Positions 18,883 through 28,090 of a stretch of 64,000 nucleotides of DNA are shown one piece after another (position 1 is the stretch's first letter; each line of letters starts with the position of its first letter). Below the pieces are notes generated by a model that was given only the letters and a program-made list of their open reading frames with translations, was not told where the DNA came from and made no database searches. A program made the translations under genes and the position numbers. Origin of the DNA: Sphingomonas koreensis (lineage in GTDB: Bacteria > Pseudomonadota > Alphaproteobacteria > Sphingomonadales > Sphingomonadaceae); NCBI RefSeq assembly GCF_002797435.1, contig NZ_PGEN01000001.1:2416501-2480500 (forward strand), given 5' to 3'.

Positions 18883-19182
18883 ATGGCCACCGCTGCGACG
18901 CTGACGAGAGCCGATCTGGCCGATGCATTGCATCGCGAAGTCGGTCTGTCGCGCGCGGATGCTTCACGGCTCGTGGAACAGATTCTGCGCCATATGTGCG
19001 AGGCGCTTGCCGAAGGCGAGAATGTGAAGATTTCGGGCTTTGGCAGCTTCATCCTCCGGGACAAGGGCGAGCGGATCGGCCGCAACCCCAAGACCGGTGT
19101 CGAGGTGCCGATCGCGCCGCGCCGTGTGCTGACCTTCCGTGCCAGCCAGATGCTGCGCGACCGGATCGTCAGCGGGGGATGA
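18883..19182 (+). CDS. ihfA: Integration host factor subunit alpha
   Basis: DNA-bending HU/IHF protein of 99 residues. ATG 18883 ([15 protein letters not shown]) with GGAGAG upstream is preferred over an earlier in-frame ATG. The family features are [14 protein letters not shown] and RIGRNPKTG, the latter at the DNA-inserting beta arm. It partners IhfB (not in this window). Its stop is one base from the merR-type start (TGAAATG), so the two are co-transcribed. IHF is also a usual cofactor of tyrosine-integrase recombination such as that of the prophage here. Confidence 0.96.
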   Translation: MATAATLTRADLADALHREVGLSRADASRLVEQILRHMCEALAEGENVKISGFGSFILRDKGERIGRNPKTGVEVPIAPRRVLTFRASQMLRDRIVSGG

Positions 19183-19183
19183 A

Positions 19184-19534
19184 ATGACCACCGGGCCGGA
19201 AAAGGGCGCGTTGGACAAGAAGCCAGGCGCCTTCCGGACGATCGGCGAACTTGCCCAGGAAATCGGGCGGCCCCAGCACATCCTGCGCTATTGGGAGACG
19301 CGCTTCGCGCAGCTCCGTCCGCTCCAGCGCGCCGGCGGGCGGCGCTATTACCGGCCGGAGGATGTGGCGCTGGTACGCCGCATCGACGCACTGCTTGGCA
19401 AGGAAGGTTACACGATCCGCGGCGTCCAGAGGCTGCTGGCGGGCGAGCGGGGCGCGGGCCGCAAGGAATCGGGCGTGACACTTGCCGATGTCCGCGATGC
19501 GCTCGCGCAGGCACTCAAGGATGATGGCGGCTGA
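19184..19534 (+). CDS. MerR family transcriptional regulator
   Basis: DNA-binding regulator of 116 residues. It has the MerR helix-turn-helix and wing (FRTIGELAQEIGRPQHILRY, then WETRF and GGRRYYRPEDV) and a short helical C-terminus (RKESGVTLADVRDAL). It has no effector-binding domain and no Cys metal site, so it belongs to the short MerR proteins that follow ihfA in many alphaproteobacteria. It ends 3 nt from the convergent SixA-like gene. Confidence 0.92.
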   Translation: MTTGPEKGALDKKPGAFRTIGELAQEIGRPQHILRYWETRFAQLRPLQRAGGRRYYRPEDVALVRRIDALLGKEGYTIRGVQRLLAGERGAGRKESGVTLADVRDALAQALKDDGG

Positions 19535-19537
19535 GGC

Positions 19538-20080
19538 TCAGTCCTGCGCGGGGCCGAGCGCAGGATCGAGATCGCGCGGGCGGATGAAGCGCACCAGCGT
19601 TCCGCTGTCGGCGCGGATCGCGGTCCAGTCGGCGACATCGAAGGTCATCTCGGCAATTGCGGCGGTCGGAAACTTCTCCTCGACCGAGTCGCGTAGCGCA
19701 TCGCCTGCGCGATCGGGGATCAGCGTCAGGATCAGATCTTCAAGTCCCGGATTATGGCCGAGCAGCAGCGCGGTGCGGGCCTGCGCCGGAAGTTCATGCA
19801 CGATATCGAGCAGGCTCCCGGCCGAAGCCAGATAGACGCGCCGATCCCAGATCGGGGCGAGATCGCAGCCATAGCCGGATTCGATCTGCTCGACCGTCTC
19901 GACGATGCGTATGGCGGGTGACGCCACGACATGGTCGAAGGTCATGCCTTCGCTGCGCAGATAGCGGCCGACGGCGAGCGCGGCGCGCTGTCCCTTGCCA
20001 TTGAGCGGCCGGTCAAAGTCCCGCGCAACGGGGTCGTCCCAGCTCGATTTGGCGTGGCGCAGCAACGTCAGCGTCTTCAT
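19538..20080 (-). CDS. SixA-like histidine phosphatase
   Basis: Phosphohistidine phosphatase of the histidine phosphatase superfamily, 180 residues. The phosphate-binding RHAKSSW motif is at the N-terminus and the second catalytic His is in LLLGHNPGLEDL. In E. coli SixA acts on phosphotransfer proteins; here the target is unknown. The start ATG 20080 shares a base with the stop of the helicase gene. Confidence 0.88.
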   Translation of the reverse strand: MKTLTLLRHAKSSWDDPVARDFDRPLNGKGQRAALAVGRYLRSEGMTFDHVVASPAIRIVETVEQIESGYGCDLAPIWDRRVYLASAGSLLDIVHELPAQARTALLLGHNPGLEDLILTLIPDRAGDALRDSVEEKFPTAAIAEMTFDVADWTAIRADSGTLVRFIRPRDLDPALGPAQD

Positions 20081-22797
20081 CAGGCCTCCGGAGGGACGAT
20101 CGCGGGGGCCTTCTGCCCCAGCGGCGCGACAGATGAAAGGCGTTCGACGCGCTGGACAGCTTCGTCGAGCGTGATCCGCGATACAGGGGTGCCCTGCGGA
20201 AACGCCCCGAGCAGCCTTGAGGGCATCGCAGCGGAGAGCAGGACGAAGGCGCCGGCATCGTCAGCGCGGCGGATCAGCCGCCCGAAGGCCTGGGCGAGCC
20301 GGGCGCGAACGATGCGATCATCATAGGTGCTCCCGCCGCCGGCAAGCCGCCGTGCGGCGTGAAGCACGCTCGGTTTGGGCCAGGGTACGCCTTCCATCAC
20401 CACCAGCCGCAGCGAATGGCCGGGGACATCGACGCCGTCGCGCAACGCATCGGTGCCGATCAGCGAAGCGCGCGGATCGTCACGGAAGATATCGACGAGG
20501 GTTCCGGTATCGATCGGATCGACATGCTGGGCGTAGAGCGGCAGCCCTTCCCGCGCGAGCCGGTCGGCGATGCGGGCATGCACGGCCCGCAGGCGGCGGA
20601 TCGCCGTGAACAGGCCGAGCGTGCCGCCCTGCGCCGCGACGATCAGGCGCGCATAGGCGCCGGCGAGCGCGGCGGTGTCGCCCCGCTTGACGTCGGTGAC
20701 GATCAGCACTTCGGATCGGCCGGCATAATCGAAGGGCGAGGGCGCTTCGAAACGCACGGACGGGTGAAGCAGGTGCTGGGCGCCGCTCCGCGCTTCCGCG
20801 ACATCCCAGTCGCCGCCCGCCCGCAGCGTGGCCGAGGTGACGAGCGCGCCATGGGCGGGCTTCAGAACGGTTTCAGCAAAGGGCTTCGAGGGATCCAGCC
20901 AGCGGCGGTGCAGCCCGACATCGATCTCGCGCCCTTCGATCCGCTCGACCGAAAGCCAGTCGACGAAGTCATCGGTGGCAGGGCCACCGATGCGCGCGAT
21001 CAGGGCGAGCCAGGCGGCTACGGTTTCGGCGCGCCAGCCGAGCGAGGCGATCGCGCCTTCGATCCGCGCGCGCGCCTGGCCGTCCATCCAGTCGGGCGCC
21101 TCGTCGAGCACCGCCTCGAGGCGCCGGCCGAGCGCCATCATCGGGCGCAGCAGCCGTTCGAGCGCGGCAGCGGCGGGGCCGGCGGCATCGATCAGCGTCG
21201 CATCGGGTTCGGCCAGTTCGGTCTCGAGCCCGTAGCCTGCTTCGCCGGAACCATTGGCGTCGCGGGCGTAGGTGAGGCCGCGGACGGCAGCGAGCAGCTG
21301 TTCGATGGCGCCGAAAGGCTGGCCCTCGGCGAGCCGCTGGAGCCAGCCGTCCGAGGGAAGCGCGCGCGCGGCATCGACTGCCTCGGCGATTGCCTGCGCA
21401 CCGGCATCGTCATAGCTTGCCACGTCCGACAGGCGCGCTGCGAGCCCGCGGCGGCGGCCACGGGACCCTGATTCGGGGCCGGTGATCCAGCGGCGCAGCT
21501 CGATCGTCTCCTGCCCGGACAGCGCGACGCCGAACATCGCGTCGGCGGCATCGAACAGGTGATGCCCCTCGTCGAAGACATAGCGGGTGGGGCGGGTCGC
21601 GGTCTCGCGTCCGCGGGCCGCGTTGACCATCACCAGCGCGTGGTTGGCGATGACGATGTCGGCGTCTGCGCTCGCCCGCGCTGCGCGCTCGATGAAGCAC
21701 TTCCGATAGTGTGGGCAGCCGGCATAGACGCACTCGCCGCGCCGGTCGGTGAGGGCGGTCGATCCGTTGCGCCGGAACAGGGCCGGCAGCCAGCCGGGCA
21801 GGTCGCCGCCGATCATGTCGCCATCGGCGGTATAGGCCGCCCAGCGCGCCACCAGCTGGGCGAGGATCGCCGCGCGCCCGGCGAACCCGCCCTGCAGCGC
21901 ATCCTCGAGGTTGAGCAGGCAGAGATAATTCTCCCGCCCCTTGCGCGTGACGATGCGGCGCTTGCGGACCTCGGGATCGGCGAACAGCCGCTCGCCCTCA
22001 TGGCCGAGCTGGCGTTGCAACGCCTTGGTGAAGGTCGAGACCCAGACCGGTCCATCGGCCTTGGCCGCCCAGAGCGAGGCGGGGGCGAGATAACCCAGGG
22101 TCTTGCCGATCCCGGTGCCCGCTTCAGCCAGCACTAGATTGGGCGAATCGCGGAGCGTGCGCGGGGCGAAGGCGCTTGCCGCCGCCTCGGCATAAAGGCG
22201 CTGGCCCTCGCGCTCCTCGGCGCCGTTCCCGGTCAGCTCCGTAAGGCGTGCGCGGACTTCATCCGGTTCGAGTGAGATGGTGCGCGGCGGGGTGCGGGGC
22301 GGCTGCTCGCTCCATTCGGGCAGGCGCGAGAACAGCCAGCGCTCGGGTGTTTCGGGACGATGCAGCCGCTGCGCCAGCGCCGGTGCCCAACTCCAGCGCA
22401 GCCGCGCGAGCGACTGGGCAGCATGCCATGCGCCCTCGCGCTCGGGCCAGTCGGTTTCGGCGATGGACAGCATCGCCTGGGCGGCCTCGCGGAGGAATGC
22501 GGCGATACCCGCATCGTCCTCGGGCTCAGGCAGTCCGAGCGTGCGGGCGACGCCGCGCGGGGTCGGCACCATGAAGCGGGAGGGGCGGAGAAAGGCAAAA
22601 AGCTCGAGCAGGTCGAGACCCGACAGCTCGGCATAGCCCAGCCGCTGCGCGGCGAGCGGCGCGTTGAGCAGGATGACCGGCGTGTCCGCGGCGATGCGCA
22701 CCGCCTCGCCCCGCCCGATACTGCGCGTTCCCTCACCGGTCGCGATCCAGATGCCGCCATGGCTGGCGTAAAGGGCCGGATAGGGGAGCGGGTTCAC
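20080..22797 (-). CDS. DinG-like superfamily 2 DNA helicase (XPD/Rad3 type)
   Basis: ATP-dependent DNA helicase of 905 residues. Walker A is EAGTGIGKTLGY (Lys232), and the DEAH-type box reads DEGHHLFD near residue 410. A Cys cluster between them (ENYLC, ECVYAGCPHYRKC) fits the iron-sulfur domain of DinG/XPD helicases. The C-terminal helicase motifs include GTDALRDGVDVPG and QAFGRLIRR. The first 170 residues form an extra N-terminal domain with no motif I recognise. The start is GTG 22797, overlapping the COQ9 TGA (GTGA). It probably acts in unwinding damaged or R-loop DNA. Confidence 0.9.
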   Translation of the reverse strand: MNPLPYPALYASHGGIWIATGEGTRSIGRGEAVRIAADTPVILLNAPLAAQRLGYAELSGLDLLELFAFLRPSRFMVPTPRGVARTLGLPEPEDDAGIAAFLREAAQAMLSIAETDWPEREGAWHAAQSLARLRWSWAPALAQRLHRPETPERWLFSRLPEWSEQPPRTPPRTISLEPDEVRARLTELTGNGAEEREGQRLYAEAAASAFAPRTLRDSPNLVLAEAGTGIGKTLGYLAPASLWAAKADGPVWVSTFTKALQRQLGHEGERLFADPEVRKRRIVTRKGRENYLCLLNLEDALQGGFAGRAAILAQLVARWAAYTADGDMIGGDLPGWLPALFRRNGSTALTDRRGECVYAGCPHYRKCFIERAARASADADIVIANHALVMVNAARGRETATRPTRYVFDEGHHLFDAADAMFGVALSGQETIELRRWITGPESGSRGRRRGLAARLSDVASYDDAGAQAIAEAVDAARALPSDGWLQRLAEGQPFGAIEQLLAAVRGLTYARDANGSGEAGYGLETELAEPDATLIDAAGPAAAALERLLRPMMALGRRLEAVLDEAPDWMDGQARARIEGAIASLGWRAETVAAWLALIARIGGPATDDFVDWLSVERIEGREIDVGLHRRWLDPSKPFAETVLKPAHGALVTSATLRAGGDWDVAEARSGAQHLLHPSVRFEAPSPFDYAGRSEVLIVTDVKRGDTAALAGAYARLIVAAQGGTLGLFTAIRRLRAVHARIADRLAREGLPLYAQHVDPIDTGTLVDIFRDDPRASLIGTDALRDGVDVPGHSLRLVVMEGVPWPKPSVLHAARRLAGGGSTYDDRIVRARLAQAFGRLIRRADDAGAFVLLSAAMPSRLLGAFPQGTPVSRITLDEAVQRVERLSSVAPLGQKAPAIVPPEA

Positions 22798-23459
22798 CGC
22801 GCGTTGTAGCGCAGCCGGCCGATGAAGCGCGACATGCTGAAGCGATGGTCTTTGCGTCCCGCGAGCTTCGCCTTGGCCTTTTCGAACTGCATGATGTTCT
22901 CGATCCGGCGGGCGAGGAAGGCGCGGGTTTCGGCCTGGCCTTCGCTGTCGTCGTTGAGGAACACGGCGATCGTCGCGGCATAGATGCCGGCGAGCATCGC
23001 GCGCTTGGTATAGTGGTTGTAGTCGGTGGCGGTGTCGCCCGCGAGCCGCCACATCGTGTCCGCCGAGCGCCAGCCGAGCTTCGCGGCGCGGGCGGCGTTC
23101 CGAGGCATCGCCAGGATCGCGACTGCGCGGCGCAGTGCCTCCCGGTCCGGCGCGAGCGCGTCGAGCCGCGCTTCGACGAGCGCGGTGATCTTCGCACGGA
23201 TCTTCATCGCCCCAAGCGTTTCCGGTGGCAGCGCTTCCGCCATGCGCCGGTCGATCCCCGCGAACCACAGGTCGATCATGTCGACGGCATTGCCCGGCAC
23301 CGCGAGCCGCGCGACGTCATGGTCGGCGCCGATCGCGTCGGCGGCGGCCCGCACGGCCTGTTCGTTCCAGCCGTCGAACGCGGCATTGGGGGCGAGATGC
23401 GGCGCGAGCGCGATACGCAGCTCGTCCAGCGTCATGTCGGCGACATCGACCATGTTCAT
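22794..23459 (-). CDS. COQ9 family protein
   Basis: Protein of 221 residues of the COQ9 family, whose eukaryotic members bind lipid and present ubiquinone intermediates to COQ7; alphaproteobacteria carry homologues. Family-like segments are FDGWNEQAVRAAADAIG, WFAGIDRRMAEAL and TMWRLAGDTATDYNHYTKR. The start ATG overlaps the exporter stop by 4 nt and its stop overlaps the helicase GTG by 4 nt, so three unrelated functions are translationally coupled. The direct role in ubiquinone synthesis is inferred from the family. Confidence 0.88.
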   Translation of the reverse strand: MNMVDVADMTLDELRIALAPHLAPNAAFDGWNEQAVRAAADAIGADHDVARLAVPGNAVDMIDLWFAGIDRRMAEALPPETLGAMKIRAKITALVEARLDALAPDREALRRAVAILAMPRNAARAAKLGWRSADTMWRLAGDTATDYNHYTKRAMLAGIYAATIAVFLNDDSEGQAETRAFLARRIENIMQFEKAKAKLAGRKDHRFSMSRFIGRLRYNAR

Positions 23460-24391
23460 GGTTTAGCCTCGTCAGCGATGGTTGCAACCTGCCCCGGCGA
23501 CGTTGAACCGCGGCGGACCAGCACGAGCGCGATCGCCACCAGGACCGCGCCGATGAAATCGGGCACGCCGAGCCGCTCGCCATAGACGATCCAGCCGATC
23601 GTGCCGGCGATGATCGGCTGCGAGAGCAGGCCGATACCGACGACGAGCGGCGACAGATGGCCCAGCGCGTATATGAGCAAGCCCTGCCCGAACACCTGGC
23701 TGGCGAGCGCGAGTCCGACCAGCACGCCCCAGTTATGCGGCCAGATCTGTTCTCCCATCGCGATCGCGAAGAGCAGCAGCGGAAGCGTGCCGACCGCGCT
23801 GGATAGCGCCAGTGCCGACAATGGGGTCATCGCCCCACGCGCGCGGGTCATCAGGATGAAATAGACGGTATAGAGCGCGCCCGCGAGCAGGCAGAGGAGG
23901 TCGCCGATCATGTTCTGCGGCGAGAGGCTGTACGACCGGCCAAGCAGCAGGACGGCACCCGCGGCGGCAAGTGCGAGCGCGATCCCCTGTTGCCGGGTCG
24001 GCCAGGCGCGCGCGATGAGGAAACCCCAGATCGGGAACATCAAGGTCGCCGAGTTGCCGAACAAGGTCGCATTGGCGAGCGTGGTGTGCAGGATGCCGAC
24101 ATGCCAGGAAGCGAGATCGGCGGCGAAGGCGATGCCTGCGAAGAACAGGGTGATGCCGAGGCCCTTGGCGTGCCGCAGCGGGTTCCCCTCGGTCGCCATG
24201 ACGATGGCGAACAGGAACGGGACGCCCAGCGCCAGTCGCCAGAAGCCGGCGGCGACAGGACCGACATCGGCAGCGCGCACGAACCATGGCCCAAACGCCA
24301 GTGCCACGTTCCCGAGCAGCAGCGCGGCGAAGGGCAGTGCAGCTCCGCTATGCTGCAGCGCAGCTTTTCTTGAGGGGGCAGAGTCGTGCAT
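23456..24391 (-). CDS. EamA/DMT family transporter
   Basis: Inner-membrane permease of 311 residues with ten hydrophobic segments in two EamA repeats, of the drug/metabolite transporter superfamily. Characteristic stretches are ALAFGPWFVRAADVGP and LSQPIIAGTIGWIVYGERLG. The start ATG 24391 diverges from the Old Yellow Enzyme gene. Substrate unknown. Confidence 0.88.
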   Translation of the reverse strand: MHDSAPSRKAALQHSGAALPFAALLLGNVALAFGPWFVRAADVGPVAAGFWRLALGVPFLFAIVMATEGNPLRHAKGLGITLFFAGIAFAADLASWHVGILHTTLANATLFGNSATLMFPIWGFLIARAWPTRQQGIALALAAAGAVLLLGRSYSLSPQNMIGDLLCLLAGALYTVYFILMTRARGAMTPLSALALSSAVGTLPLLLFAIAMGEQIWPHNWGVLVGLALASQVFGQGLLIYALGHLSPLVVGIGLLSQPIIAGTIGWIVYGERLGVPDFIGAVLVAIALVLVRRGSTSPGQVATIADEAKP

Positions 24392-24412
24392 GGCGCCCTT
24401 AGCGCCCTAACT

Positions 24413-24427
24413 GTTGCATATTGCAAC
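24413..24427. promoter_or_regulatory. Palindromic operator candidate upstream of the OYE gene
   Basis: GTTGCAtatTGCAAC is a perfect 6-bp inverted repeat with a 3-bp centre, placed 20 bp before the ATG of the Old Yellow Enzyme gene and 22 bp before the divergent exporter start. It fits both a LysR-type T-N11-A box and a MarR/HxlR-type palindrome. No regulator gene is adjacent. Confidence 0.45.
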
Positions 24428-24447
24428 CCATCGGGAGGAAATTCCCC

Positions 24448-25539
24448 ATGCCGAGCCTGTTCGACCCCATCGCCCTTGGCGCGATCCGTGCGCCCAACCG
24501 GGTGCTGATGGCGCCGCTGACGCGCGGCCGAGCGACGGTCGAAGCTGTGCCGACCGCAATCATGGCCGATTACTATGCGCAGCGCGCAGGCGCTGGCCTG
24601 ATCATCTCCGAAGCGACCGGGATCAGCCGCCAGGGGCTGGGCTGGCCGTTCGCGCCGGGCCTTTGGACCGACGCTCAGGTCGAAGGCTGGAAGCCGGTGA
24701 CCGAGGCGGTCCACCGGGCGGGCGGGCGGATCGTCGCGCAGCTTTGGCATATGGGGCGCCAGGTCCACAGCTCGGTGATCGGCGAGCAGCCGGTGTCGTC
24801 CTCCGCGACGACCAGCCCGGGCAAGGTCCACACCTATGGCGGCCGCCAGCCCTATGAGCAGGCACGCGCGCTGGGGATCGAAGAGATTCCCGCTATCCTC
24901 GACGATTATGCGCGTGCGACCGAGAATGCGCTCAAGGCCGGGTTCGACGGGGTCCAGATCCATGCCGCGAACGGCTATCTGATCGACCAGTTCCTGCGCG
25001 ACAATGCCAATTTCCGCACCGACGGCTATGGCGGCAGCGTTGAGAACCGTATCCGCCTGTTGAACGAGGTGAGCGAACGGGTCGTCGCGGTGGCCGGGGC
25101 GGAGCGCACCGGCGTTCGCCTTTCCCCCAATGGCGCGTCACAGGGGGTGGACGACAGCGACCCCGAAGCCGTGTTCGTGCCGGCGGCGAAGCGGCTGGAG
25201 GAGATCGGCGTCGCGTTCCTGGAACTGCGCGAGCCGGGGCCGGAGGGGACCTATGGCAACACCGATGTGCCGAGGCTGAGCCCGGCGATCCGCAAGGTCT
25301 TTGGCGGTCCGCTGATCGTCAATTCGGACTATTTCACCCGCGAGGACGCACAGGCCGCGCTCGACAGCGGCGTCGCGGATGCGGTGAGCTTTGGCCGCGC
25401 CTATCTCGCCAATCCCGACCTGATCGAACGGCTGAAGCAGGGCGCACCGCTGAACGAGTGGGACATGAAGAGCTGGTATGGCGGCGGAGCGGAGGGTTAC
25501 ACCGACTATCCTCAACTCAAGGATCAGGAAGCGGCCTGA
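24448..25539 (+). CDS. Old Yellow Enzyme family alkene reductase
   Basis: FMN-dependent NAD(P)H ene-reductase of 363 residues in a TIM barrel. It has the N-terminal SLFDPIALGAIRAPNRVLMAPLTR, the substrate-binding motif GFDGVQIHAANGYLIDQF with the H-x-x-N pair, and the phosphate loop GVADAVSFGRAYLANPDL. ATG 24448 with GGGAGG upstream is chosen over a TTG 27 nt earlier. It likely reduces activated C=C bonds or detoxifies electrophiles. Its 3' end overlaps the convergent membrane-protein gene by 16 bp. Confidence 0.94.
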   Translation: MPSLFDPIALGAIRAPNRVLMAPLTRGRATVEAVPTAIMADYYAQRAGAGLIISEATGISRQGLGWPFAPGLWTDAQVEGWKPVTEAVHRAGGRIVAQLWHMGRQVHSSVIGEQPVSSSATTSPGKVHTYGGRQPYEQARALGIEEIPAILDDYARATENALKAGFDGVQIHAANGYLIDQFLRDNANFRTDGYGGSVENRIRLLNEVSERVVAVAGAERTGVRLSPNGASQGVDDSDPEAVFVPAAKRLEEIGVAFLELREPGPEGTYGNTDVPRLSPAIRKVFGGPLIVNSDYFTREDAQAALDSGVADAVSFGRAYLANPDLIERLKQGAPLNEWDMKSWYGGGAEGYTDYPQLKDQEAA

Positions 25540-25964
25540 TCGGCTTCATCGAGCCGCGCGGTCATCCAGGTGCGGAAGGCCGCGCGCGCCTTGGGCTGGA
25601 ACAGCAGTGCCACGGGCAGCAGCAGGAGCAGCGGAAAGAAGATCGCGAGGATCGCGAACGCGATCAGCCCGATTACGATGCCGCCGATACTCCTGTTCAT
25701 CCGGTTGGATGCCGCGTCGCTGATGACGATCCGGCGCGGCCCCTTGAGGTCGTAGAGGCGTGAGGTGGTGAGCACCGCATGGCCGCTTTGGTCATCGATC
25801 GACCGGGGCGTATCCTGCTCGATTCCGGCTGGGAGCGAAACCGCCGGTGAGGGCGGCGCGGGCCGTGCCTCACGCGTTGCAGGCTGGTCCGACCGCGTAT
25901 CGATCACCACCAGCCGCCGCCCGCGTTCCACCACCTTGTAGCGGCCGGGCGGCGCGTCGGTCAT
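25524..25964 (-). CDS. Hypothetical membrane protein
   Basis: Protein of 146 residues not assigned to a family. It has a soluble N-terminal half (TDAPPGRYKVVERGRRL, later RLYDLKGPRRIVISD), then a strongly hydrophobic stretch at about 95-125 that may form two close membrane segments, and a basic/acidic tail. The start at 25964 makes a 4-nt ATGA overlap with the GNAT gene upstream. It runs 16 bp into the 3' end of the OYE gene on the other strand. Confidence 0.7.
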   Translation of the reverse strand: MTDAPPGRYKVVERGRRLVVIDTRSDQPATREARPAPPSPAVSLPAGIEQDTPRSIDDQSGHAVLTTSRLYDLKGPRRIVISDAASNRMNRSIGGIVIGLIAFAILAIFFPLLLLLPVALLFQPKARAAFRTWMTARLDEADQAAS

Positions 25965-26506
25965 TTGGCGGTGGCTCGCCGTGCCCGCCATTCGTCGGCG
26001 GTCTGGCCCCAGGCATCGACGCGCTCGTCGAGATAGGGTGCGGGCAGTTGCGTCGGCCCCATATTGTACGAGCCGAGCCGCTGCGCGAGTTTGATCGAGC
26101 CCAGATTGTCGGGGTTGATCGTGTGGATGATCGTGGTCCAGCGGAGCACGTCGACGGCATAATCCATCGCCGCGAATGCCCCCTCATAGGCATAGCCTTT
26201 GCCCGCGAATTCGGGGGCGACACCCCAGCCGACCTCGGTCCCCGGCCAGCCGTCGGGCTGCCACGGGCCAAGACGGCCGACCCATTTGCCGGTCGCCCGT
26301 TCGATCACCGAGAACATCGCGAAGCCGGCAATGTCCCATGCGCCCGACATCGCGCAAAGCTGGCGCCAGGCGAGGCTGCGCGCGATCGGGCCGCCGAGGA
26401 AGCGCATCGTCTCCGCATCGGCGTTGAAGGCGGCCCAGGCGTCGAGGTCCGATGCCTGGGGACGGCGCAGGATCAGCCGTTCGGTGAAGAGGACCGGTCC
26501 GTTCAC
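25961..26506 (-). CDS. GNAT family N-acetyltransferase (RimJ/RimL-like)
   Basis: Acetyltransferase of 181 residues, similar to the RimJ/RimL branch that acetylates protein N-termini or small amines. It has TERLILRRPQASDLDAW, GRLGPWQPDGWPGTEVGWG, and the acetyl-CoA loop PEFAGKGYAYEGA with INPDNLGSIKLAQRLG. The start is taken as GTG 26506, 10 nt after the ribH stop, with GAGG upstream. It is co-transcribed with the riboflavin genes; the substrate is unknown. Confidence 0.85.
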   Translation of the reverse strand: MNGPVLFTERLILRRPQASDLDAWAAFNADAETMRFLGGPIARSLAWRQLCAMSGAWDIAGFAMFSVIERATGKWVGRLGPWQPDGWPGTEVGWGVAPEFAGKGYAYEGAFAAMDYAVDVLRWTTIIHTINPDNLGSIKLAQRLGSYNMGPTQLPAPYLDERVDAWGQTADEWRARRATAK

Positions 26507-26516
26507 GACACGCGCC

Positions 26517-26936
26517 TCAACCAAGCCTGTCCTTGAGCGCGAGCATCGCCAGCGCCGCCTCTGCCGCACCGCCGCCCTTGTTCAGATGCTTGGGATCGGC
26601 ACGCACGATCGCCTGGGCCTCGTTCTCGGTCGTCAGGATGCCATTCCCGATAGGGATGCCGTCCATCGTCAGCGCCATTACGCCGCGTGCGCTTTCGTTC
26701 GAGACGATCTCGAAATGATAGGTCTCGCCGCGGATGACCACGCCGAGCGCGACATAGGCGTCGTAGCGGCCGGTCTCCGCCGCCATAGCGATCGCGCCGG
26801 GCACTTCTAGCGCGCCGGGGACGGTGATCGTCTCATGGCTGTGGCCCGCCGCCTCGATCGCGGCGCGGGCGCCGGCGAGGAGCATGTCGTTGAGATGATC
26901 GTAGAAGCGGGCTTCGACGAGCAGAACCTTGGCCAT
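26517..26936 (-). CDS. ribH: 6,7-dimethyl-8-ribityllumazine synthase
   Basis: Penultimate enzyme of riboflavin synthesis; 139 residues, normal length. It has [38 protein letters not shown] and [15 protein letters not shown], all diagnostic. The start ATG 26936 shares one base with the end of ribBA, so translation is coupled within the rib operon. Confidence 0.97.
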   Translation of the reverse strand: MAKVLLVEARFYDHLNDMLLAGARAAIEAAGHSHETITVPGALEVPGAIAMAAETGRYDAYVALGVVIRGETYHFEIVSNESARGVMALTMDGIPIGNGILTTENEAQAIVRADPKHLNKGGGAAEAALAMLALKDRLG

Positions 26937-28090
26937 CAGACATTTCCTCCGAGGTCGATCGGGCGTTCGCCGACGATCGACAGGCCGTAGCCGTCAAGAC
27001 CGACCAGCGTGTGGTGGGTGTTGGTGAGGAGGATCATCTCCTCGACGCCGAGCTCGGTCAGGATCATCGCGCCGACGCCATAGTCGCGCAGCTCCTCCAT
27101 ATCCGCCTCGGTGCGGATGCCGGCCTTGCGCTCGACCGCCATGGTGAAGGCATCGGCGCGCGGCCGGTTGATGACGACGATCACGCCCGCACCCTCTTCG
27201 CCGATGATCTGCATCGACCGTTCGAGCAGCTTGCCGCGCGCCCCCTCTTCGCCGAACAGATCGCCGAAGGGCGAGAGGACATGCATGCGGACCAGCGTGG
27301 GCTTGTCGGGACTGACGCGGCCCTTGAGCAGGGCGATCTGCTCGGTACCTGCGGCCTTGTTCCAGAAGGTGACGACGCGCCAATCGCCGCCCCAGCGGCT
27401 GGTGAAGCTGGTCTCCGCGCGACGCTCGACGAGATGATCGTAGCGGTGGCGATAGGCGATCAGATCACGGATCGTGCCGATCTTGAGGTTGTGGAGCTGC
27501 GCGAAGGAAACGAGATCGTCGAGCCGGGCCATCGTCCCGTCGTCCTTCATCACCTCGCAGATCACGCCCGAGGGGTTGAGGCCTGCGAGGCGTGCGACGT
27601 CGACCGCGGCCTCGGTATGGCCGGCGCGGACGAGCACGCCGCCTTCGCGCGCGACGAGCGGGAAGACATGGCCGGGCGAGACGAGGTCGGCAGGACCGTT
27701 GCTCGCGTCGATCGCGACCGCGACGGTGCGCGCGCGATCGGCGGCGGAGATGCCGGTGGTGACGCCTTCCTTCGCCTCGATCGATACGGTGAAGGCTGTG
27801 CCCATGCGGGTGCCGTTGCGGCGCGCCATCGGCTCGAGCCCAAGCTGGTCGGTGCGCTCCTTGGTCATTGCTAGACAGATCAGGCCGCGGCCATGCTTGG
27901 CCATGAAGTTGATCGCGTCGGGGGTCGCCATCTGGGCTGGGATGACCAGGTCGCCCTCATTCTCGCGATCCTCGTCGTCGACCAAGATGAACATGCGGCC
28001 GTTTCGCGCCTCGTCGATGATCTCTTCGGGCGTGGAGAGGAAGGCGTGGCGCAGGCGTGCGAGTTCGGGATTCTTACCGGGCTGGGCCAC
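26936..28090 (-). CDS. ribB: 3,4-dihydroxy-2-butanone 4-phosphate synthase with degenerate GTP cyclohydrolase II domain
   Basis: The protein has 384 residues. The N-terminal domain (about 20-220) is a complete DHBP synthase: [35 protein letters not shown] and [14 protein letters not shown]. The C-terminal domain (about 225-375) aligns with GTP cyclohydrolase II but lacks its catalytic residues. Where the zinc motif should read RVHSECLTGD with further cysteines, the sequence is [20 protein letters not shown], and the QEGRGIGL segment is absent, though [14 protein letters not shown] remains. It should therefore supply only DHBP, and a separate RibA must exist elsewhere. It overlaps ribE by 17 nt. 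Confidence 0.93.
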   Translation of the reverse strand: MAQPGKNPELARLRHAFLSTPEEIIDEARNGRMFILVDDEDRENEGDLVIPAQMATPDAINFMAKHGRGLICLAMTKERTDQLGLEPMARRNGTRMGTAFTVSIEAKEGVTTGISAADRARTVAVAIDASNGPADLVSPGHVFPLVAREGGVLVRAGHTEAAVDVARLAGLNPSGVICEVMKDDGTMARLDDLVSFAQLHNLKIGTIRDLIAYRHRYDHLVERRAETSFTSRWGGDWRVVTFWNKAAGTEQIALLKGRVSPDKPTLVRMHVLSPFGDLFGEEGARGKLLERSMQIIGEEGAGVIVVINRPRADAFTMAVERKAGIRTEADMEELRDYGVGAMILTELGVEEMILLTNTHHTLVGLDGYGLSIVGERPIDLGGNV

